Origin: Amycolatopsis methanolica 239
Lineage (GTDB): Bacteria > Actinomycetota > Actinomycetes > Mycobacteriales > Pseudonocardiaceae
Direction of reading: 5' to 3'
Length of the DNA stretch: 64,000 bases
Assembly: GCF_000739085.1 (NCBI RefSeq)
Contig: NZ_CP009110.1
Span: 4,836,001-4,900,000, forward strand
The notes under the pieces were generated by a model, which was given only the letters and a program-made list of their open reading frames with translations, was not told where the DNA came from and did no database searches. The stretch's first letter is position 1. Every line of letters starts with the position of its first letter. A program made the translations under genes and the position numbers. Positions 41,219 to 48,731 of the stretch are shown here, piece by piece.

Positions 41219-42784
41219 ATCGACACCGGTCAGCTGATCGCAGGGCACTATCGCCTCGTTGAGCACATCGGCAGCGGCGCCATGGGTGTCGTGTGGCGCG
41301 CGGTCGACGAGCGCCTCGAGCGTTCCGTGGCGGTCAAGCAGATCCTCGCTCAGCCGGGCATGTCCGAAGCCGAGCGCAACAGCATGCGGCAGCGTGCCAT
41401 GCGCGAGGCGAAGAACGCGGCGCGCTTCCAGCACCCGAACGCCATCGTGGTGTTCGACATCGCCGAGCACGGCGGTGATCCGTGCCTCGTCATGGAGTAC
41501 CTGCCCTCGCGCAGCCTCTCCGCGGTGATCGCCGAGCAGGGCACCCTGCCGCTGGCCGAGGTCGCGCGCATCGGGCACCAGGTCGCCTCCGCGCTGGTCG
41601 TCGCGCACCGGGCCGGCATCGTGCACCGGGACATCAAGCCGGCGAACATCCTGATCGACGACAACGGCACCGCGAAGATCACCGACTTCGGCATCTCGCG
41701 CGCGGCGGGCGACCTCACGCTCACCCAGACCGGCCTGATCGGCGGCACCCCGGCCTACCTCGCGCCCGAGCTGGCGCGCGGCTCCGACCCGGCGCCGGCC
41801 TCCGACGTCTTCTCCCTCGGCGCGACGCTCTACCACGCGCTGGAGGGTCAGCCGCCGTACGGCAACAGCTCCAACCAGCTGGCCCTGCTCTACACGGCGG
41901 CGAACGGGCAGGTCATCCCGCCGCGCCAGTCCGGGAAGGCGACCGCGCTGCTGATGAGCCTGTTGCGGGTCGAGCCGGAGGAGCGGCCGACCATGCTGGA
42001 GGCCCGCGACCGGCTGGCCGCGCTGGCCAACGGCGAGAACGACAGCAAGGAGGGCACGCTGGTGTCGCCGCCGCTGTTCGGCAGCGGCCGCCAGCCCGCG
42101 TCCGTGGCGGCCGACGCGCCGCCGCCCCCTCCGCCCGGCGAGCGCCCGCCGTGGCAGCGCACCGGCGCCGCCACCGCCGCGCCGCCCGCCCCGCCGCAGC
42201 GCAGCCCGCGCAACCCCACTGCCGCGTTCATCCCGCCGCCGAAACCGCCCCAGCAGGCCAAGCAGTCCCCGCTGAAGCGCAAGGGCGTGCTGGCCGGCTC
42301 TGCGGTGGCCGTGGTCGCCGTGGTCGTGGTCGTGGTGATCGTCCTGCTCAACGGCGGCGACAAGACGAACGGCGGCGCGTCGCAGGCCAACGCGGGCGGC
42401 ACCACGGCCCCCACCTCCGCGCCGCCCAGCACGCCCAGCAGCGCCGCCCCGGCCGACCTCGGCCAGACGGCCAACACCGGTTCGGTGGACTTCGGCTCGG
42501 CGGGCCAGGTGGTCAAGGCCTACCTCGACGGCTCGGGGTCGCCCCAGGCGTGGGGCCTGCTCACGCCGGCCGCGCAGGCCGTGTTCGGCAGCCAGCAGGC
42601 GTTCCAGCAGTACTGGGACGAGCACGAGATCGAGGGCTACAACTCGATCCGCGCGGACAAGGGCGCCAACGCCGACGGTTCCGCCGACATGTCCGTATCC
42701 ATCGACGGGGTCGGCCGCGTGTCCTGGCGCGTCGTCAACACCCCGGGCGGGCTGCGGATCGACGCGAACACCAAACTCGGCTGA
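41219..42784 (+). CDS. Eukaryotic-type Ser/Thr protein kinase with C-terminal sensor domain; unusual start
   Basis: The 521-residue protein has a full kinase domain: HIGSGAMGVVWRAVDERLER, Lys in SVAVKQILAQPG, HRDIKPANILIDDNG, DFGISRAAGDLTLTQ and GGTPAYLAPELARG. A Pro-rich linker, one membrane segment (VVAVVVVVVIVLL) and an extracytoplasmic domain of about 130 residues follow. The homologous region starts at DTGQLIAGHYRLVEHIG, but there is no ATG, GTG or TTG near it. ATC at 41219 lies 7 bases after GAGGAG, ideal spacing; a CTG at 41174 is the next candidate. A GTG at 41057 would put 54 unrelated residues before the domain. The next two genes follow in the same direction. Confidence 0.88.
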   Translation: MDTGQLIAGHYRLVEHIGSGAMGVVWRAVDERLERSVAVKQILAQPGMSEAERNSMRQRAMREAKNAARFQHPNAIVVFDIAEHGGDPCLVMEYLPSRSLSAVIAEQGTLPLAEVARIGHQVASALVVAHRAGIVHRDIKPANILIDDNGTAKITDFGISRAAGDLTLTQTGLIGGTPAYLAPELARGSDPAPASDVFSLGATLYHALEGQPPYGNSSNQLALLYTAANGQVIPPRQSGKATALLMSLLRVEPEERPTMLEARDRLAALANGENDSKEGTLVSPPLFGSGRQPASVAADAPPPPPPGERPPWQRTGAATAAPPAPPQRSPRNPTAAFIPPPKPPQQAKQSPLKRKGVLAGSAVAVVAVVVVVVIVLLNGGDKTNGGASQANAGGTTAPTSAPPSTPSSAAPADLGQTANTGSVDFGSAGQVVKAYLDGSGSPQAWGLLTPAAQAVFGSQQAFQQYWDEHEIEGYNSIRADKGANADGSADMSVSIDGVGRVSWRVVNTPGGLRIDANTKLG

Positions 42785-42799
42785 CCTACCCTGGTCGGT

Positions 42800-43090
42800 A
42801 TGACCGAAAGCGGCCGCAACCCGCGCTTCGACGACGACCTGGTCGGGCTCGACCCCGACGATCCGGAGGCCCAGGCGTTCGCGCGGCACCTGGACCGGAT
42901 GCAGCGGTGCGAGCCGGGTTTCACGGTCGAGGGCACGCTGCACAACGTGGCGGAGTTCGCGGAGTCCAGCACCCGGGTCGGCGGGCTGCGGTGGTGGATC
43001 GCGGCCACCATCGTGGTGCTGCTGGTCCTCGGGGTGATCGTCGCCTCGTGGGACATCGTGGTACGGGCCGTGCAGTGGCTCGCCGAGTAG
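42800..43090 (+). CDS. Small membrane protein of unknown function (one TM segment)
   Basis: The 96-residue protein has an acidic N-terminal half (FDDDLVGLDPDDPEAQAFAR), then a single membrane segment WWIAATIVVLLVLGVIVASW and a short tail. It starts 15 bases after the kinase gene with no clear ribosome binding site; TACCCT at 42786-42791 could be a leaderless promoter box. I do not recognise the family. Confidence 0.65.
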   Translation: MTESGRNPRFDDDLVGLDPDDPEAQAFARHLDRMQRCEPGFTVEGTLHNVAEFAESSTRVGGLRWWIAATIVVLLVLGVIVASWDIVVRAVQWLAE

Positions 43091-43100
43091 CCTGAACCAT

Positions 43101-43535
43101 ATGAAACCTCGCATGGAACCTGTCGTGGGAGCCACCCCGAAGGTGGTCAAGTCGGACCAGGAGTGGCGCGAGCAGCTCTCCCCCGAGGAGTACGCCGTGC
43201 TGCGCCAGGCGGGCACCGAGCGGCCGTTCACCGGCGAGTACACCGACACCAAGACAACCGGCATCTACGAGTGCCGCGCGTGTGGCGCCGAGCTGTTCCG
43301 CAGCGACACCAAGTTCGAGAGCCACTGCGGCTGGCCGTCGTTCTTCGACCCGTCCTCCTCGGACGCCGTGCTGCTGCGCGAGGACCGGTCGCTGGGCATG
43401 GTGCGCACCGAGGTGCTGTGCGCGACCTGCCACAGCCACCTCGGCCACCTCTTCGAGGGCGAGGGCTACCCCACGCCGACCGACCAGCGGTACTGCATCA
43501 ACTCGATCTCCCTGCGCCTGGTGCCCGCCGAGTAA
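43101..43535 (+). CDS. msrB: Peptide-methionine (R)-S-oxide reductase
   Basis: The 144-residue protein has the MsrB zinc motifs CRAC and CATC, the signature HCGWPSFFDPSSSDAVL, HLGHLFEGEG and the catalytic Cys in RYCINSISLRL. It repairs methionine-R-sulfoxide in proteins. A TAGCCT box ends 7 bases before ATG 43101, consistent with leaderless transcription; ATG 43113 is an alternative start. Confidence 0.95.
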   Translation: MKPRMEPVVGATPKVVKSDQEWREQLSPEEYAVLRQAGTERPFTGEYTDTKTTGIYECRACGAELFRSDTKFESHCGWPSFFDPSSSDAVLLREDRSLGMVRTEVLCATCHSHLGHLFEGEGYPTPTDQRYCINSISLRLVPAE

Positions 43536-43577
43536 ACCCGCGCCGGGACACGCACCCGCCCGCTACCCTGCGGGCGT

Positions 43578-44160
43578 ATGGGGGCGTACTGGGGGCTGAC
43601 CGCCCGGGAGTTCGCCGCGCTCTACGCGGCGGTGGTCGTGGTGGTCGGCCGGACACCGCCGTCCACGCGGATCCACCGGCGCCGGACGAGGTCTGCGAGC
43701 ACAGGTCCGGCACCATGGGAGCCGCTCGCCGTCGCGGTGGTGCTGGCGGTGTCGTTCTGGCGCGGCCTTGCCACCGCGCGGACCCCTACGCCTGCACCTG
43801 GCGGACAGCCCGCGGATCGGGGAGCTCGTGCGCGGGCTCGCGGCCCGCGGGCTGGTGGTGCCGCCCGGTGACGCGTCCAGCATCCGCAGCGCGGCCCGGG
43901 TCTTGCTGGTCGGGTTCGTGGTCAGCACCTTCTTCGGCGGTTACGCGGTGACCGCGATCCCGGTGATGCCGGCCGGTGTGCTCGTCCTCGGGGCGGCCGA
44001 ACTCGTCCCGTCGCCGAGGCGCACCGTCGCCGGGAGCCGCCTGCTGCGGGGCGCCACAGTCGTGGGAACCACCACCGGGCCAGGTCCGTCGAACGGCCAA
44101 GTGCCGGGGTGGATTCGGAGGTGGCGGGGTGGCTGGTCCGGTGGTCCTGGCGGTCGGTGA
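43578..44160 (+). pseudogene. TIGR04222-type membrane protein, decayed copy
   Basis: The start MGAYWGLTAREFAALYAAVV has the N-terminus of TIGR04222-type membrane proteins, but the frame then degenerates. In another frame, LADSPRIGELVRGLAARGLV, VPPGDASSIRSAARVLLVG and AVTAIPVMPAGVLVLGAAEL match the second half of the following gene (for example RDRLAGEGLLVPPGAVRN and FVLAVMPAGLLW). The middle is shortened and frame-broken, and no Cys-rich tail is left. It is a decayed duplicate of the gene at 44129. Confidence 0.7.
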
Positions 44161-45037
44161 CGGGCCCGCGTTCTGGGGCCTGCCCGCTTCGACGTTCCTC
44201 CCGCTCTTCGCCACGCTGGTGGTGCTGCCCGTGGTGGTGCGCGCGTTCGGCTCGCGGCTGTTCAAGCGGCGCGGCGGCGGGCCGCACCACCCGCCGGGGC
44301 CGATCGAGCTGGGTTTCCTGGCAGGCGGCCCGGTGCGGGCGGCCGACACCGCGCTCGCCGACCTCGTGGAGCGGCAGCGGATCCGGGTGAGCAGCGCCGG
44401 GCGGCTGGCCACGACCGGCGGCCACGCCCCGGCCGACCGGCTGAGCGCGGCGGTGTGGACCGGTGTGCGCGACGGCCGCGGCACCTGGACCGTGCACGAC
44501 CTGCGCGCGGCGATGCTCGGCCGCGCCGAGTTCGAGGAGCTGCGCGATCGGCTCGCCGGGGAAGGCCTCCTGGTCCCGCCCGGCGCGGTGCGCAACGTCC
44601 GGCGGCTGGCCACCCTCATGCTCTTCGCGGTCGTGGTCCTCGCGTTCCTGGCCTTCCCGGACGGCACGTTCGTGCTGGCGGTGATGCCGGCCGGGCTCCT
44701 CTGGGCGCTCACCGACCGGCGACGACGCGGCCCGGCGCGGACGACGACCGGCGACACCGCGCTGCGCACGGCGAGCGTGACCACCGGCGGGGCCGCGCAC
44801 GCGGTGGCCGTCGGCGGCCTCGACCGCTACCCGGACACGGCGATCGCGCAGGCGCTGCTGTCGGCGCCGGCGCCGCGGAAGCCCCGTCGCCGCGGCGGCT
44901 GGTCCGGCTCGTCGGGCTACGGCTGCGGCTCGTCGGGCAGCTCCTGCGGGAGCGGTTCGTGCGGCAGCAGTTCATGTGGCGGAGGCAGCTCGTGCGGCGG
45001 GGGCGGTGGCTGCGGGGGTGGCGGCGGTGGTGACTGA
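44129..45037 (+). CDS. TIGR04222-type membrane protein with C-terminal Cys/Gly/Ser-rich tail, putative MNIO substrate
   Basis: GTG 44129 follows ggaggt with 6-base spacing. The 302-residue protein has membrane segment(s) LPLFATLVVLPVVVRAF near the N-terminus, the repeat-like cytosolic part GFLAGGPVRAADTALADLVE, a second hydrophobic block LMLFAVVVLAFLAFP, and a final part of about 45 residues made almost only of Gly, Ser and six Cys (GYGCGSSGSSCGSGSC is its first part). TIGR04222 proteins of actinobacteria often end in such low-complexity Cys-rich tails and are encoded beside DUF692 genes. The next gene is such a DUF692 protein, 56 bases away. The tail could be a peptide substrate that stays attached to a membrane domain. 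Confidence 0.8.
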   Translation: MAGPVVLAVGDGPAFWGLPASTFLPLFATLVVLPVVVRAFGSRLFKRRGGGPHHPPGPIELGFLAGGPVRAADTALADLVERQRIRVSSAGRLATTGGHAPADRLSAAVWTGVRDGRGTWTVHDLRAAMLGRAEFEELRDRLAGEGLLVPPGAVRNVRRLATLMLFAVVVLAFLAFPDGTFVLAVMPAGLLWALTDRRRRGPARTTTGDTALRTASVTTGGAAHAVAVGGLDRYPDTAIAQALLSAPAPRKPRRRGGWSGSSGYGCGSSGSSCGSGSCGSSSCGGGSSCGGGGGCGGGGGGD

Positions 45038-45093
45038 GGGGTCGCTTACGCGGCGCGGCGGGCTCGACTGCGCCGATGGTGGAGGTGATTGCG

Positions 45094-45894
45094 GTGGCGG
45101 TTGACCGGCTGGGTGTGGGCATCGGGTGGCGGCCGGAGATCGACCTGTCGATCGCGCGGCTGCCGGGTGTGGAGTGGGTCGAGGTGATCGCCGAGAACCT
45201 GCACCCGGGCCGCCTGCCCGCGGCGCTGGTGGAGCTGCGGGAGCGAGGCCTGCCGGTGTTGCCGCACGCGGTGTCGTTGTCCCTGGGCGGGGCGGAGCCG
45301 CTGGACACGCGGCGGGTGGAACACCTCGCGGCGGTCGCGGACGAGCTGGACGCGCCGCTGGCCAGCGACCACGTGTGCTTCGTGCGCGCGGGCGGGCTGG
45401 ACGCGGGGCACCTGGTGCCGCTGCCCCGCACGCGGGAGGCGCTGGACGTGCTGGTCGAGAACGTGCGGCTGGCGCAGTCGATCGTGGGCAGGCCGTTCGC
45501 GCTGGAGAACATCGCCGCGTTGCTGGAGTGGCCGGACGCCGAGATGAGCGAGGCCGCGTTCCTGGCCGAGCTGACGTCGCGGACCGGGTGCCTGCTGATC
45601 GTGGACGTGGCGAACCTGTACGCGAACGCGCGGAACCTGGGCGCGGACCCGGTGGAGTTCCTGGACGAGGTGCCGTTGGAGCGGGTGGCGTACGTGCACG
45701 TCGCCGGGGGCGTCGAGGTCGACGGCATCTACCACGACACGCACACCCACCCGGTGCTGCTGGAGGTGCTCGACCTGCTGACCGACCTGCGGCGCCGCAC
45801 GGAGCCACCCGGGGCACTCCTGGAACGCGACGGCGCCTACCCACCGGACGACGAGCTGGCCGCGGAACTGGCCGCGATCCGGGAGCGCCTGTGA
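45094..45894 (+). CDS. DUF692 / MNIO-family iron-dependent oxidative enzyme
   Basis: The 266-residue protein is a TIM-barrel of the DUF692 (MNIO) family. Candidate metal ligands stand in LPHAVSLSLGGAEPL, LASDHVCFVRAGG, FALENIAALLEWPD, VDVANLYANARNLG, YVHVAGGVEVDGIYHDTHTH and LLERDGAYP. Characterised members (MbnB, TglH, ChrH) carry two or three iron ions and rearrange cysteine residues of RiPP precursor peptides. GTG 45094 has GGAGGT 7 bases upstream and is preferred over ATG 45076. The neighbour upstream has a Cys-rich tail, and a small partner-like gene follows, as in other MNIO systems. Confidence 0.9.
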   Translation: MAVDRLGVGIGWRPEIDLSIARLPGVEWVEVIAENLHPGRLPAALVELRERGLPVLPHAVSLSLGGAEPLDTRRVEHLAAVADELDAPLASDHVCFVRAGGLDAGHLVPLPRTREALDVLVENVRLAQSIVGRPFALENIAALLEWPDAEMSEAAFLAELTSRTGCLLIVDVANLYANARNLGADPVEFLDEVPLERVAYVHVAGGVEVDGIYHDTHTHPVLLEVLDLLTDLRRRTEPPGALLERDGAYPPDDELAAELAAIRERL

Positions 45895-45971
45895 GCAGCC
45901 GGGACGGGCTCGCCGCCCGGCAAGCCGGACAGCCGCACGCTCCGCGGGCCGCCATCCGGGAGCACCGGTGA
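45891..45971 (+). CDS. 26-codon ORF resembling the start of the following gene
   Basis: GTG 45891 overlaps the TGA of the MNIO gene, and the TGA at 45969-45971 overlaps the next GTG. The product MSSRDGLAARQAG... resembles the start of the next protein ([13 protein letters not shown]). It is likely a partial duplication of the 5' end of that gene, kept as a translational coupling device or about to decay. Confidence 0.45.
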   Translation: MSSRDGLAARQAGQPHAPRAAIREHR

Positions 45972-46315
45972 CCAGCCGGAAAGAACTCGCGGCCCGGCAG
46001 GCCGAGCTGCTGCGCGCCCCGCTGGCAGGCGGGCCTCCCCCGGCGGGCTTCGACGCCGACCGGGTGGCCGCCGAGGTGCTCGCCCTGCGGGCCAAGCGCC
46101 GCTCCATCGTCGCCGACCTGAGTCCCGACCTGGTCCGCACGCTCGGCGACCGGTTCCGCCCCCTGTTCGACGCCTACGCCGAGGCCACACCCCGCACCGA
46201 CGGCGCCGGCTACCGCCAGGACGCCGCGAACTTCGCCACCTGGCTCGCCGACCGCGGCGAACTGCCCCGGCGGCGCTGGTGGTCCCGCTACACCCGCAAC
46301 GCTAGTGCGCCGTGA
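45968..46315 (+). CDS. Small putative MNIO partner protein
   Basis: The 115-residue protein starts at GTG 45968 inside the stop of the mini-ORF. It is helical with segments [40 protein letters not shown] and [20 protein letters not shown]. The pattern recalls the small alpha-helical proteins that accompany DUF692 enzymes in actinobacteria, comparable in role to substrate-binding partners such as MbnC or TglI, though similarity to these is not visible by eye. Tight coupling to the MNIO gene supports a joint function. Confidence 0.6.
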   Translation: MTSRKELAARQAELLRAPLAGGPPPAGFDADRVAAEVLALRAKRRSIVADLSPDLVRTLGDRFRPLFDAYAEATPRTDGAGYRQDAANFATWLADRGELPRRRWWSRYTRNASAP

Positions 46316-46620
46316 TGCCGCCGTCGACGACGATCTCCGCGCCCGTGACGAAGGACGACTCATCCGAAGCGAGGAACAGGATCGCCGCGGCGATCTCGTC
46401 CGGTGTGTGCCTGCCCGCTTCATCGGGGTGGGCTGGATGTCGGCCTGCTGGTCGCCCGCGGCGTCGAGGATGTCCTGGATCATCGGTGTCGCGATCACCC
46501 GGTCCCACGCGGCCTCGGCGGTGTCCTCGATGCCCGGCCAGTCCACGATTCCCGCGACGTTGACCAGCACCAGCACCAGCCGCGCCCCCTGCCGGGCATC
46601 CCGCTCCCTACCGCTGCTGC
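46302..46620 (-). pseudogene. Short-chain dehydrogenase (SDR) remnant
   Basis: The C-terminal end [27 protein letters not shown] of a classical SDR is clear, closing with TAG at 46302-46304. Further upstream on the minus strand, in another frame, [20 protein letters not shown] and [20 protein letters not shown] look like its N-terminal half with the central catalytic part deleted. No intact Rossmann start or YxxxK motif remains. It overlaps the end of the MNIO partner gene by 14 bases. Confidence 0.7.
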
Positions 46621-46685
46621 CATTACCTCCCGATCCTGCGGCGACCGGAGCGGGCCAGCCAGGGTGCGTTACTCCCAGGACGGCG

Positions 46686-48005
46686 CTAACGCCACTCCGC
46701 GGCCGAACTCCCCGGCAGCGGCGGCCCGGAAGTCCACATCGGACGCGGTACCAGCCCACCCGGACAAGTCACATACCGCACCGAGCCGAACCCGCTCCCG
46801 GTGTCGGCGAGGAACTCCGCGAAGTCCACAGTGGATCCACCGGGCGCCCGGTCCAGTCCGTCGAGCCACCGCCCCGTCCGGGCCAGTGCCAGGCGCACCC
46901 GCCGGCTGCCGCCCTCGACCGCCCGGTTCCGCAGGGCGATCATGGCGGCAGCGGCGGCCAGCCAGCCCGTCGCGTGGTCCAGCGCCTGCACGGGCAACGG
47001 CCGCGGCTCCTCGGCGCCCCAGGCGATCCCCGACGCCATCTGAACCAGGCTGTCGAACCCGCGCCGCCCCCGCCACGGGCCCTCCCAGCCCCACGCGTTC
47101 AGCTCCACCAGCACGATCCCGGGCCGCGCCGCCGCCAGCCGCTCCGCCGTGAACCCCAGCCCGGCCAGCGCGCCCGGCCGGAAGGATTGCAGCACGACAT
47201 CCGCCGAACCGATCAGGCGCCACAATGCGGCACGCCCGGCTTCGGTGCGGAGGTCCAGGTGCGCCGAGCGCTTGCCCATCCCGGTGTCGATCACCAGCGG
47301 GTGCACGACCGGCAGGTGCGCGGCCCCGATGTGCAGGACGTCCGCGCCGTGCGCGGCCAGCACCCGGCCGGCGACCGGACCGGCGATCACGTGCGTCAGG
47401 TCCAGCACGCGCACCCCGCCCAGCGGCCGTGGCGACTCCGGCAACGGCCGCGCCGGGGCCGTCCCCAGCAGCTCCTGCACCACGAGCGGTCCGTCCAGCG
47501 CCCGCCCCATCGGGCTGTCCAGCCACTGCTCGCGGGTGCGCATCGCGGCCGCGGCCCCGCCCGAGGCGACCACCGCCTCCTGCACGTCCCACGCGTCCCG
47601 GGCGGCGACCGCCGGCGCCACCGCCGCCCGGTCCTCCGGCACCCCGAGCGCACGACACACCGCCGCCGCGTGGTGGGGGTAGTTGCAGTGCAGCCGGACC
47701 CAGCCGTCGGCCGCGCGGTAGTCACCGGACAGCGGCGCCCACGCGTCCCCGGGCGGCTTGCCGTCCACCCGCACCAGCTTCTCGCTGGAGAACGCCGCCG
47801 CGGCGTGCCGCGTGTCGACCGACACCGCACCGGGGTCGATTCCGCGCAGCCGCAACAATTCCGCGGCGGCCAGGGTGGCCGCGGCGACGCTCGTCGACGC
47901 GGCCGCCGCCACCCGGTACGGACCCGGCAGCACCGTTTCCGGGCCGGTGATCTCGACCGGGCCGGGCGCCTCACCGGTCAGGTCGCGCCACAGCGCGCCG
48001 AACAC
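46686..48005 (-). CDS. Family III (CaiB/BaiF) CoA-transferase
   Basis: The 439-residue protein contains the family III motif GGVRVLDLTHVIAGPVAGRV, then VVLQSFRPGALAGLGFTAER and GIVLVELNAWGWEGPW. This motif normally stands near the N-terminus but here begins at about residue 195, after a related half (LLRLRGIDPGAVSVDTRHAA), so the protein is a two-half or permuted member. It moves CoA between carboxylic acids; substrates are unknown. GTG 48003-48005 directly follows the hemQ stop. Confidence 0.8.
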   Translation of the reverse strand: MFGALWRDLTGEAPGPVEITGPETVLPGPYRVAAAASTSVAAATLAAAELLRLRGIDPGAVSVDTRHAAAAFSSEKLVRVDGKPPGDAWAPLSGDYRAADGWVRLHCNYPHHAAAVCRALGVPEDRAAVAPAVAARDAWDVQEAVVASGGAAAAMRTREQWLDSPMGRALDGPLVVQELLGTAPARPLPESPRPLGGVRVLDLTHVIAGPVAGRVLAAHGADVLHIGAAHLPVVHPLVIDTGMGKRSAHLDLRTEAGRAALWRLIGSADVVLQSFRPGALAGLGFTAERLAAARPGIVLVELNAWGWEGPWRGRRGFDSLVQMASGIAWGAEEPRPLPVQALDHATGWLAAAAAMIALRNRAVEGGSRRVRLALARTGRWLDGLDRAPGGSTVDFAEFLADTGSGFGSVRYVTCPGGLVPRPMWTSGPPLPGSSAAEWR

Positions 48006-48698
48006 CTACGGCAGGTTCAGGATCAGCTCGGCCGGAACGACCTTCGTGCCGGTGTAGAACGGGATCTCCTCCCGCACGTGGCGCCGCGCCTCGGTGCCGC
48101 GCAGGTGACGCATCAGGTCGACGATGCGGTGCAGCTCGTCGGCCTCGAAGGCGAGGATCCACTCGTAGTCGCCCAGCGCGAACGACGCCACCGTGTTCGC
48201 GCGCACGTCCGGGTAGTCGCGGGCCTCCTTGCCGTGGTCGGCGAGCATCTTGCGGCGCTCGGCGTCCGGCAGCAGGTACCACTCGTAGGAGCGGACGAAC
48301 GGGTACACGCAGACGTACTTGCGCGCCTCCTCCCCGGCCAGGAAGGCAGGGATGTGGCTGCGGTTGAACTCGGCGGGGCGGTGCAGCGCGAACTGGCTCC
48401 ACACCGGCGTCGACACCCGGCCGAGTGGAGTGCGGCGGAACCCGGTGTACGCGGCCTGCACCTGTTCCGGGGTCTCGGCGTGCCACCAGATCATGTAGTC
48501 GGCATCGGCCCGCAGCCCGGCGACGTCGTAGACGCCGCGTACCACGACCCCCTTGCCCTCCAGGGCGTCGAGGTACTCGGTGGTCTCGGTCGCGGCTTGG
48601 CCGCGATCCTCGGGGAGCCGCCCCGGCTCGACCCGGAACACCGACCAGGCGGTGTAGCGGATGGTGTCGTTGAGCTCCTGATAGTTCAGCCGCGCCAT
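48006..48698 (-). CDS. hemQ: Coproheme decarboxylase (chlorite dismutase-like)
   Basis: The 230-residue protein belongs to the HemQ/ChdC group: [20 protein letters not shown], the Tyr loop [18 protein letters not shown] and the C-terminal [17 protein letters not shown]. The Tyr in YEWYLL forms the radical needed to decarboxylate coproheme III to heme b. Together with the oxidase and hemE upstream it shows the coproporphyrin-dependent heme pathway. Ferrochelatase is not in the window. Confidence 0.95.
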   Translation of the reverse strand: MARLNYQELNDTIRYTAWSVFRVEPGRLPEDRGQAATETTEYLDALEGKGVVVRGVYDVAGLRADADYMIWWHAETPEQVQAAYTGFRRTPLGRVSTPVWSQFALHRPAEFNRSHIPAFLAGEEARKYVCVYPFVRSYEWYLLPDAERRKMLADHGKEARDYPDVRANTVASFALGDYEWILAFEADELHRIVDLMRHLRGTEARRHVREEIPFYTGTKVVPAELILNLP

Positions 48699-48731
48699 GC
48701 CCCCATCTTGGCACTGCGCGGAAACCCGCTG

